Source: Melitaea cinxia
Taxonomy: Eukaryota; Arthropoda; Insecta; Lepidoptera; Nymphalidae
Direction: 5' to 3'
Assembly (NCBI RefSeq): GCF_905220565.1
Contig: NC_059396.1
Coordinates: forward strand, 7,909,206-7,973,205
DNA length: 64,000 nucleotides
The position numbers were made by a program, and so were the translations under genes. Positions 27,801 to 39,800 of the stretch are shown here, in pieces; position 1 is the first letter of the stretch, and the number at the start of each line of letters is the position of its first letter. Under the pieces are notes generated by a model. It had not been told where the DNA came from and did not search any database. It worked only from the letters and a program-made list of their open reading frames with translations.

Positions 27801-30800
27801 TTAAATAGTGTTATTTTTCAAAAACAAAATTTAATGTATATACATAATTATATTAAAACTATAATATGTTGCTTACATCAAAGGTGGCGCAACGGTTTCA
27901 GCCATGGATTGTACCTGTTGCGCTGGCGGTTGCGAGTTCGATCCTCGCACATGACAAACATTTGTATTGGCCATACAGGTGTTTGCCGTGGTCTGGGTGT
28001 TTGTGCAGTCCTTGTGGGTCTCCCCACCGTGCCTCGGAGAGCACGTTAAGCTGTCGGTCCCGGTTGTTATTATGTACATCTGATAGCGATCGTTACTCAT
28101 AGTAGGGAATATATCCGCCAACCCACATTGGAGCAGTGTGAATTAAACTCTGATCCTTCTCCTACATGGGGAAAGAGGCCTATGCCCAGTAGTGGGATAT
28201 TACAGGCTGAAGCGTAATCAAAGGTCTTTTGAGATAAACATTTGCGAATAATTTTGTAAACAAACATTTTTTCAATGAGTAAAATGTTAACAAAAACGTA
28301 AAATACGGCGACAGTTTAAATCGGTAAGACAACACGGAAAACACAACTGTCTATATTTAAAAATACGTGTAACTGCGTAAACATTAGTACATAATAAAAA
28401 TCTTTTTTATTTGATATGATTGCAGGTCATCGTACTTCGTGCTTAAAATGTATATTGTCAAAACTTTAACGAGTGTTTCCCAGAATTGTGGGAATACCGT
28501 GAGTTCTCGTCAAATGGGTCATTTCTCATTTCACCGGAACAGTATCAACCAACTCGAACAAATTGCATTTGTTATTTCTGTTCAGCAAAAATATAGACAA
28601 GTAGGACAGTGAAACTGAACGTAATATTTAGATAATCCATTAGCCTAATTAAGTATCTACATATTTACTAACCTAAATTCATTTGCAGTTTGAAAAGTAT
28701 TGCAACAACATTCACTTTTTAAAAAACACTATAGTATCCACAAAATAAAAACTAATATAGCCGGTTAGCACGGATAGCAATAGACATTGAAAAACATAAA
28801 ACTTTCAATCGCGATGACGGATTTAAATGATCTCATACGTAGAACTTGCAAGTAAATAAATTTAATAAGTCGAACAATATTCCTGTGATCGATCGCTATA
28901 AAGTAGTCTGCACCGGTATTATACCGACGATAAAGGTAATGTACATATTGTAAAAGTAAGCTAAGAATATTTATCAGACTCGTCGTAAAGGGAACAACCT
29001 TATAGAAAAAATCTTGTAAGCCTCGTGGAAATATGTAGGTACAAATGCAGACCAAATTCTCATACCTAGTTATTAGATGCTATGAGATCTATGAGAATTT
29101 GATCTGCATCTGTCCATGTTTTTATCAGGTTTATGAGATTTTTTTTTTTCCATGGACAAATATCCTAGTCAGGTCGTAATCGTGTAGATGCATCCTGTCG
29201 AAATACCAAGTGAAAATAAAACCTACACACTTTATTTTAGGTTCCCTGCATGTTATATATGTAAGATCTGGCTGTATAGTCTTAAAATAAGAATATTAAA
29301 AGTTTGATAAATAATCTTTATAAACTTATTTTCATTATGTATTTGATACACTAAACATAAACAAAACTTTCCAATTAAAATCTATAAATAAAATATGTTG
29401 CCTAATTTATTTTAGCCTCACACCTTGTCTCCAACTTCGCATCACTTTCGAGTTTATTGACTCAACGACACATTTAACTTGCGACAAGCCCGGACTTGAC
29501 GAAAATCGTCTTCGATTACCTTCACTCGGTTATATAAACAAACCAGTCTCTTGAAGTTGAACTCAGTTATTTCCGAAAATGAAAGATTGAGGAATACTGG
29601 CAACCTAATTACTCATAAAATCAAGTATTGAAATGCTTAAAAAATAAAATGCATAATGATACGAACTTATAAGCATGACATATCAAAATATATGAAAAAG
29701 ATATAGAGAACTAAAACTGTTGCAAAATCAGAAAAAAGATGAGATTTTTAAAGCAATTTTGAGGTTAATAAAAATTATATTTTAGTCATACTATTAGAAC
29801 TTATATCGAAATGTCTTAAATGTAATATCCTTGTCCCATATCTAATATAGATTTATATATTGAAAAATTTTCTTTATAAAAACTATTTTAAGTGGAACTT
29901 ATTAAAGAGATTAAAAAATAAATTAACAGTGACCTAGACGAAGCAGACGAGCAATGTCACTACACAGCACTAATGTTAGAGAAAGCGTTATCGTTATTCG
30001 GAATCGCATCTCGAAATCATCCGCTGATGTGTTACATAACGCCACTTCCACTGAGTACGCTACAGGAATAGTTCAAGTAAAACTCGCTTTCGACCGTTTA
30101 TTTTAATTCAATTACATTGATCGTTACGTCGCTCTAATTTTTATTATTTAAATTTTACGTCCATACAATATACAATAGAATTCATGTTCTAGTATTTATC
30201 TAATATATAAAATTCTCGTGTCATGGTGTTAAACATTGAACTCCTCCGAAACGGCTCGACCGGTTTTAATAAAATTTTGTGGGCATATCGGGTAGGTCTG
30301 AGAATCGGCCAACATCTAAATTCAAATTCAAATTCAAAATATTTTATTCAGCATAAAATTATTACAATTTCTTACTGAACGTCATGAGTCTACTACCAGT
30401 TCGGAAAGAAGAAGCCTCTGACCTGAGAAGAACTGGCGGAAGAAACTCAGCGGGACTAATATCATTTTTTTTTACAGTAATGTTTTTTTTCCCAAAGCAA
30501 ATCGAATTGAACAATAATTTTATAAGTTGAAATAGCCTGGAAGCGATCACATCATTCCCAAGGCGTACTGTCTTCTAGAAAATCATTAATCGAATAATAT
30601 CCTTTACTACACAATCGTTTTTTCACAATTTTTTTAAATTTAGCAATAGAAGCTTTTTGAACGTTTTCTGGGAGCCTGTTGTATAAGCGTATACATTGTC
30701 CATAAAAGGAATTACTGACTCGGCGTAAGCGAGTTACAGGCACTACAAGTTTATGTTTGTTCCTAGTATTAATGCTATGCATGTCGCAATTCCTGGGAAA

Positions 30801-33800
30801 TTCGTGTATATTTTTATGAACATACATAACATTTTCGTACACATATTGAGAAGCAACAGTCAATATTTTTATTTCTTTAAACTTATCTCTTAATGATACT
30901 CTAGGGCCTAAACTATAAATTGCACGAATAGCTCTTTTCTGCAGGACAAAAATAGTATTGACAGTAGCTGCATTTCCCCATAATAAGATTCCATATGACA
31001 TAATGCTATGGAAATAACTAAAATATACTACGCGAGCTGTATCTACGTCAGTAATAAGTCTAATTTTTTTAACCGCGAACGCTGCAGAGCTGAGCCTATT
31101 CGCTATCCCCTCAACATGAAGATCCCACCGCAATTTCGAATCTATAGTGATGCCTAGGAATTTAGTGGACTCCACCGGTTTTAACATCTCTCCTCCCAAT
31201 TCTACACCATTATCAACAAGTTTAACATTAGGTGTCGTGAATTTTATTAATTTTGTTTTTTTGTTATTTAATAATAAATTATTTGAATCAAACCAGTAGA
31301 CAACCTTTGAGAGAGCATCGTTTACATCGTCGTACATAAGTAAATTACGTTTCACCTTAAAAATAAGTGAAGTGTCATCAGCGAACAATACTATCTCATG
31401 CTTGTCCTGTACAAAAAATGGCAAATCATTTATGTAAATAAGGAAGAGAAATGGGCCAAGGATAGAGCCCTGTGGAACCCCCATATCCAGAGGAGCCCCA
31501 GGAGATCTCTTACCATTTACATCAACCCTCTGTATTCTATTATTCAAATAGGAATTCAGGAGGCTGAGTGCCCTATCTCTAATCCCATAATGATGCAGTT
31601 TCCTGATCAACGTCTCATGGTGCACACAATCAAAGGCCTTGGATAAGTCACAGAATATCCCAAGAGCATCCTGCGACCTCTCCCATGCCTCAAAAATATT
31701 TCTAATTAGCTCAACACTAGCATCTGTTGTGGAGCGACCTTTTGTAAAACCAAACTGTTTCTTATGTAGTAGATTGTGTGCATTAAAATGCGATAACATT
31801 TGCCCGAGGATGATTTTTTCAAAAATTTTACTAAATGTTGGGAGTACTGAAATTGGTCTGAAATTATTAGGATCTAGGGTACTGCCTGATTTAAAAATAG
31901 GAATTACTTTACTGTGTTTCATTAGATCAGGAAACACACCATGTTCTATACAGCCATTAAATATAGTAGCTAGATGAGGTGCGACAACATCAATTATCGA
32001 ACTAACGACTTTTACAGATAAACCCCATAGATCAGCTGTTTTCTTGACGTCCAGGCTTCTGAAGGCTATTATTATATCTTTGGGGTTTACAGGTTTAAAT
32101 GTAAATATTACATTACATTCTTTAACGTTTTTCTTTAGCAAAAATTCGGCAATGCCTGGAGACGAATTAAGTGATTGCGTTGTTGAAAGCGGAATGTCAG
32201 TGAAAAATTTTTCAAACTCAGATGCAACTTCTCGGTCTGAGGTAACAAATTTATCATTGACATTTAACTTAAAATCGAAGCCGCGATCTGTGACTCTTCC
32301 ACTTTCACAAGCAATTATGTTCCATGTCATTTTAATTTTATTATGCGCATTTCTTATTTTGTCTTTAATATACAAGGATTTTGCCATGGAACATACTCTT
32401 CTAAACATTTTTGAGTAGGCACTTATAAAAGAAGCAAACGATACACTATGATTATAGGCTTTTTCACTGTACAATTCATAAAGCCTTTGCCTGCTCTTAT
32501 ATATGCCAGTAGTTGCCCATTCACCAAATGTCAAGAGACCCCCTGAATTGACTGTTTTTGAAGTAAATATTGTAGAAAATTCAGTTTTTACTAATTTAAA
32601 TAAAGAGTTATATAAGTAGTTAGGGTCATTAATGTATGATAAATAAGGAAGTTTTGCCACAATACTACCTCTAAACTTCTCCATACGTGTAGCACTTATA
32701 GGTACAAAGGTCTTTTTTAAAATATTTTTGTTGACATTTAAAGAATAAGAAAAGGAAGCTAACTGGCCACAATGGTCTGAGCTTAACTTATTAATAATAG
32801 CTTTAGAATAAGGTTTACAGTTTGTAAATATGTTGTCAATACATGTAGCACTAGTAGCAGTGATTCTAGTGGGTTCAGTAAATAAGTTATGTAGGTTATA
32901 TGATAGAAGCATAGACTTAAATCTCAGACTTATATTAGAATTATCTAATAAATCAATATTAAAATCCCCACATACAACAATAGCCTTATTAGAATTATTT
33001 GATTTTAACAAAACTTCTTCCAATACTTTCTCAAAGTACTCATATAACCCACTAGGAGGTCTGTATACGCATACAACAATGAAGTGCTCAAGCTCTACGC
33101 AGGCTAATTCAATAGTTTGCTCAACAGAGAGGCTCACAATGTCTTTACGTTCTTTATATTTAAAAAGTTTACTTACAATTATTAAAGAGCCACCGCGTAT
33201 AGCTTTTTCTCTGTTGAACATACTAGCTACCTGGTGACCGCTGAAGTTAAATATGGACTGGGAAATAGAGAGCCAGTGTTCTGTTAAACATAAAATATTG
33301 ATATTTTCACCATTCATAAATAACTCCAGTTCAAGATCTTTACCTAGCATGCCCTGTATATTTTGGTGCACCAGGTTTACAGTATATAAATTTTTACAAC
33401 TGTGGGCTTTCCTTACCAAATTATTATGACATTTATCTGATTTAATGTCATGGATTATTAATATGCTAGAGGTTTCCTCTGTTGTCTTAATAATTAATTT
33501 AAATTATTATTTGGAACGGATTCCACGTCAGAAAATGTCATATTATAGTTTTGCTCAATATGAGCAGATATCAAAGTAACCAGATTATTGGCTATGTCAG
33601 TTTGTATATAATATGATAGCACAGATGTTATCTGTCGTTTAAAGATAAATGGTAGGCTCAGCCTACTATATGTCAACATATAATTATTATTGTTCCATAA
33701 ATTATTTATGTCAATAACATCAATTTTGTTACTTTTTTTAATATTTACATTTAAATACTTACAAGTAGTTATTGTGTGCATTAGATTATTAATGTCATAT

Positions 33801-36800
33801 CTTAACCTATTTTCCTGTGGCAATTTAGCTAAATAAGGTAGTGTAAACAATAAAATTTTATTTATATTTAACTGATTCAATCTATTTAAAATGTTTTCCA
33901 TTAGGTGTTTGTTTACATTACCCCTTCTCCCAATTAATAAAATAATAGTTGTGTTGGGACAGTGAGCCTCACTCAAAATGCTATTTACTATTTGATTATA
34001 AGTGGCTCCGGGCATGCAATGATTGATTACTCGCTGGCCCACACAAAAATCACTCAACAATACTCCCATACCTTTTCCTAACTCATCACTGTAAATTTTT
34101 ATTTTATTTTTTTCCTCAGGAATAGATATGGAATGTACAGGTAGTTGTACATTATAATATTTGGGGTCGGTGTGAGTCCCCGCAGGCCGAGTAAGGGATT
34201 CACTAGTTAAGCTAGTATCTATCTGCCCTGTTGGACCGGAGGCTGAAAGGTGGCATTCGCAATTATGATAATTAATAAAAGAGTCAAAACGCTCGAGGTT
34301 ATTGTTGCCAAGTTTCACCAGGTCATCCATGGCAGATATGTGTTCAGCAATTTCTTTCTGAGCAGTACTGTATTTAGATGTTAATATTTCTAAACTATGC
34401 TTTAAATTTCCAATCTCAGACCGCAGTGAGCTAACATCCGCCTCATAGTCTTTTTTTAATATATTAATTTCTTGACAGTATGATATCATTTTTGTTTTAA
34501 TTTCTATTTTCTCTTTACAAATATTATTATACTTTTTATAAATATTTTTTGTTTTTAAGAATTTGTGACATTTTTTGATGAGTTTATTAATTTTGATATA
34601 TTTTTTTAATTTATTTTTACTTGGCATAGGGATGGTAGTGTTCGAGTCATCACTGGTCAAATCTATTACACTAATATTATTTTTCAAGTTTGAGACAGAA
34701 GACACTAAGTTTGGTGCGTTTTCAACCAATTCATTGTATAGACACTGGGTTTGAGAGGCTGTTAGACTATGGTTTATATTTTTAAGCTGAATAACTTGTT
34801 TATTTGCCTCATGCAGTTGATGTTTCAATTCACTGTTGAATTTGAGGGTTTCCTCATACTCATCTCTGCACTGGTCAAACCCATTGACTATTTTGAGAAG
34901 ATTTTCATTTTCATTTTTTACATTAGTATATTCAGTATACATTTGTGACATTTGATTTTTTAATTCTGTATTTTTTTTGAAAATCTTCTCTAACTCCTTC
35001 TCATTTTCGTCTCTCTCCCTTAGTAATTGCTCACACTGTACCCTGTATGTCTTTAGCTCCTGGAGCGCCAGCCGGAGTTGTTCCTCCGCCTGGCGCGCCT
35101 TGGATCCACGAGTCATCATTTTTATTTTTTATGTTTAAGAATTTAGATAAATGTAACAATCTCTAACGTATGTACAGGTTGTGTGGACAATGTATTATAC
35201 TCAACAATCTATGAAAAGATCAAGGAAAGAAATTACAATGACATAGATACAATTTAAATTTCGAGTTCGTTACCTGTACGATGACAGCCGACGAACACAA
35301 AATCTATAATAATATCAATCTATTTTTCATACCCCTAAGTTATAATGGGGGGGGGGGTTTAAGCGGATTAATAACATATATGGCAAAGTAACGTTTGCGG
35401 GGTCAGCTAGTATTATATAACTAGTAGTGCAATAACGTATTATTCGTGTTGTGTAGTTGTTATTTATATGAAAAAGCAATTTCCGACCAAATTAAACAAA
35501 ATCTTTGTACGTCACAAGTGAAATTATCGCAATAATTCGTAATGAGGCTTCAAGTTCACCACCCGTATACCAAGACGCATTTCAATTTACATTATACTTG
35601 ATGTACCTATTATAAACAATAATGAAGATAAGTAAACAGAGTATGGAAACCGGCCAAGGGTACTGCATCGAAGTGCAAGGTGACTCAAGTAAAGATCCGA
35701 GACAATGATGCAGGTCAGTTAAAGTCTGCAGATTATCAGAAAACTTTATCGATTTAACCCCGTTTAAAAGCGACTTACGAGATGTATTCAAATGAATACT
35801 AATTTGAAAATATACCTTTTAATTCTTCCTTGTTAAAGTATTTTGTTTGAACTTCATTTCTTAACATTATAAAATAAGTTCTTTTTACATTTCTGTTAAT
35901 CGTCGTAAATCTCAATGACATTTTATAAAAAAAAAAAACTTATAATTTACTATTTTCAATTTAATAAAACATTCCTTGAAAATAAACAGTAATATCAATA
36001 ATATAAAAAGTAGGTTACTATTTCTGTGTAGTATCTACAAGTGAATAATAACTAAAAACTTTTGTAACGTCTTTGTTATATTAATCCAAATATTATGTTC
36101 TATATACATCAATAACGTGCTACTAATTAATTGTTTACTAAAACGCAATTCACAAGAACACGAAATGTGACCGTTTCCGTGCGGACGCATCTCCGACCGC
36201 CGCATTGTTTTGCGACTTTCTTTTCTAATCTAACCAAACCTAGTTCTAGTAATAAAGACCTGTGTGAACTATGATCGCAATCTGTGATTTCATTATAGTC
36301 CACGTGTATCGTGTAACCACCGCATAAATTGTTTTCGTAGTAAATCGGATTAGGACAATGTGATTTGTGGATTAATGTAGGAATTATAATTACTTACCTA
36401 CTTACTATTATGTAAATGTAAATTACAATATTTTTACAATAGTTCCTGCACAACTTCGTTTAAGCCAAATCTCAAAATCCTTAAAAAGAAGTCCAATACA
36501 ATGTTCTCTACTTTGTTTTTAATTCTATATTATCTTACACTTAGCATATATATTTTCTGTAATTTTCATTTATTTTACCTCTAAAATAGTTAATGTTGCA
36601 AAATATAATAATAGTTTTACAGTTTGCATGGATCACGTGTATCGGCACATTCAGCCGCAAACGATCATAAATGCGCATTGATGAGCTATGTTTTCATAAT
36701 GTCAGGTTTTAAGAAGCAAAATAACTGTAGTCACAAATCCTATACAAAAAAAAAACATAATTAGTGTACGTATTTTGTGTCCTAGAGACGTCAGCAATTT

Positions 36801-39800
36801 AAATTGTTTGGCAAATATTTAATAGTATAATGATTTGCAAAATAAACAGGTGTTATCACCTATATCAAATCATTCCAACATCATTTGGGTCATATCGCGA
36901 TGGCACAATACAATTTTTATTATTTACTAAGATAATTGGTGCTGTGTGGTTACGGCACTAAAGAATTTAGCCACCCCATCTCTTCCCGTGGGTGTCGTAA
37001 GAGGCGACTAAGGGATAGTACAGTTCCACTACCACCTTGGAACTTGAAAGGCCGACCGATGGCGGGATAGCCATCCAACTGTTGGCTTTTTAAATGCACA
37101 GACCGAGGACGGGCAGCAGCGTCTTCGGTGCGACAAAGTCAGCCCTGCGGTCACCAACCCGCCTGCCCAGCGTGGTGACTATGGGCAAAAACCCCCATGA
37201 GTTCGAACCTAAAAATAAGGCCCTCAGTTCCCGGCAGCCCCACTATTCCCGGCTACGGCAGCGGCCGTGGTAACGGTGGGGTAGAGGGTGCTAAGAATCA
37301 CCGGGGTACGGGAGGCTGCCATAGAAAAATATTCCTGGCTACGTATAATGGACGCACGCTACGGTTGGACCATCACCTCACCGAACTTGAGGTAGAACTT
37401 AGTCACATTAAGTGGAGCATACTGGGGTTGTCTGAAGTCCGAAGAGAGGGAGAGGACACGATGATCCTGGACTCCGGGCACTTGTTCTACTTCCGTGAAG
37501 GTGATGGGCTTTCCCAAGGTGGCGTCGGTTTTCTGGTTGACAAGACTCTCACTAACAACGTTGTGGAAGTCAGTAGTGTGTCGACCCGGGTAGCGTACCT
37601 TGTACTTAAGCTCACCGACAGGTACTCCCTGAAAGTGATACAGGTATATGCGCCGACCTCGGCACACTCTGACGATGAAGTCGAAGCCTTGTATGAAGAT
37701 ATCACAAGGGCCATACATGGCACTACTTCGACCTTCTACAGCGTTGTTATGGGAGACTTCAACGCTAAAGTGGGAGTACAAGGCCGCGACGGATCGAGCA
37801 TCGGACCACACGGATTGGGGCACAGGAATCACAGGGGGCAGACGCTTGTCAACTTCCTCGAATCGGAGGGGCTCTTCTTGATGAACTCATTTTTTGAGAA
37901 GAAGCCCCAAAGGAGGTGGACATGGCAAAGCCCCGATACTGTGACGAGGAACGAGATAGATTTCATCATAGCGGATAAAAGGCATATATTCAGAGATGTC
38001 TCAGTGGTTAACAGGTTTAACACCGGCAGCGACCACCGGCTAGTACGGGGCACTCTGAATATATGTCTCCGAAAGGAGCGGACCCGCTTGATGAAATCTA
38101 CTCTCCGACCTACGCTGCCCCAAATACTATGTGGCTCCGAGCAGTTCCAATTGGAACTCCAAAACCGATTCGATTCGCTGGAAACTACTAGCGACGTGGA
38201 CGAGATAACCGACAACGTGGTGAAGACGGTGTGTACACTGGGTCGCTGGCACTTTCCACCATTAAAGCCAACGAAGCAGTCCAAACTTTCTCCCGAAGCC
38301 TTGGATCTGATGCGGCAGAGGCGCGAGTTGCCGGCTGCTTCGCCAGAACAGAGGGCTCTTTCCAAGAGGGTACGGAAAATTATTCGCCGAGACCTCCGCT
38401 GCTCAAATACGAGAGAGGTTGCTACTCTGATTGAGCAGAATAGGGGGTCCAAAGTTTTCCAAAGACCATTGGGGAGAAGCCTTCTTGCGAAACTTAAAAC
38501 AGCAGATGGCAGAACCGTCTGCTCTCGCCCTCAGGTCCGAGAAGAGGTTGAGAATTTTTATGGACAGCTGTACTCGTCGAGCGCACGCAAGCCTGCGACT
38601 TGGGACACCGAAGATCCACGGGCACCATTGTTGCGCCATTATTCGGAGTGTATCCCGGACTTCGAAGAGGATGAGATTGGTACAGCGCTCGGGCAGCTTA
38701 AAAACGGAAGGGCCCCGGGGGATGACGGAGTTACCACTGAACTCCTTAAAGCCGCAGGGCGACCTGTCCTGAAAGCCTTGGCAAGACTATTTAACGCCGT
38801 CATCCACCGAGGTACCACGCCGGAGGCGTGGTCCAGGAGTGTGGTGGTGCTGTTCTTTAAGAGAGGCGATAAGTCTCTGTTAAAGAATTACAGACCGATC
38901 TCACTTCTGAGCCACGTCTATAAGCTGTTTTCGAGGGTTGTTACGAATCGTCTCGCCAGAAGACTCGACGAATTCCAACCACCAGAGCAGGCTGGGTTTC
39001 GAAATGGCTACAGCACCGTGGACCACATCCATACTGTTCGGCAGATTATCCAAAAGACGGAAGAATATAATCAACCGCTGTGTATGGCATTTGTGGACTA
39101 CGAGAAAGCCTTCGACTCCGTCGAGACCTGGGCTGTCCTGGACTCTCTGCAGAGATGTCATATCGACTGGCGATATATCGAGGTACTAAAATCTATGTAC
39201 GACGCGGCGACGATGACCGTTCATGTCAATGACCAAAGAACAAGACCTATTTCCCTCCGGCGCGGGGTAAGACAGGGGGATGTAATATCACCGAAACTGT
39301 TTACCACTGCGCTAGAGGATGTTTTTAAGACCTTGGATTGGGGGGAACGGGGCATCAACGTCAACGGTGAATTCATCTCTCACCTTCGTTTCGCCGACGA
39401 TATTGTCATCTTTGCGGAGACGCTGAATGAGTTAGGCCAAATGCTGGCCGGCCTAAACGAGTCCTCCCGACGTGTCGGTCTCTGTATGAACTTGGATAAG
39501 ACGAAAGTTATGTTTAACAACCAAGTCATACCGATACCGGTATCGGTCGATGGTACCCTTCTCGAAGTTGTTCAGGATTATATTTACCTAGGCCATACTA
39601 TCCAACTAGGCCGCAACAACTTCGAGAAGGAGGCCGATAGGAGGATTCGGTTGGGCTGGGCGGCGTTTGGCAGACTCCGTCGAGTCTTCACTTCGAAGAT
39701 TCCGCAATGCTTGAAGACAAAAGTTTTCGAGCAATGCGTCCTGCCTGTGTTAACATACGGAGCCGAGACGTGGACACTGACCAAGGGACTGGTCCACAAG

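Larger units (their letters stand above)
30319..35317 (-). mobile_element. Two-ORF CR1/Jockey-superfamily LINE, apparently full length
   Basis: This is a minus-strand element of about 5 kb with intact ORF1 (35119-33494), intact ORF2 (33419-30552), a ~230-bp 3' UTR and a tail of repeated ATTTGA units (plus strand TTCAAATTCAAATTCAAAAT at 30321-30340). A 5-bp duplication ATCTA (30314-30318, 35318-35322) is a possible target duplication. Both ORFs lack internal stops, so it may be a recently active copy. Confidence 0.85.
30199..35410 (+). mobile_element. Helitron-like element split by a LINE insertion
   Basis: The 5' part (30199-30318, starting A|TCTAATATATAAAATTCTCG) and 3' part (35318-35410, ending GGGGTCAGCTAG|T) together reproduce the ~200-bp element at 9663-9863. 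The 5-kb CR1-like LINE lies between them. A poly(G) run of 12 (about 35346-35357) is embedded in the 3' part. Confidence 0.75.

Noticed and set aside
31398..33237. Four plus-strand ORFs of 82-135 codons
   Set aside because: They are antisense to the LINE ORF2 at 30552-33419, which carries the recognisable domains.
35582..35791. Possible alternative first exon of Pka-C3
   Set aside because: It has Met and Ser/Lys residues at the start but no in-phase donor to exon 2 that I could support, and it ends in a hydrophobic stretch before a stop.
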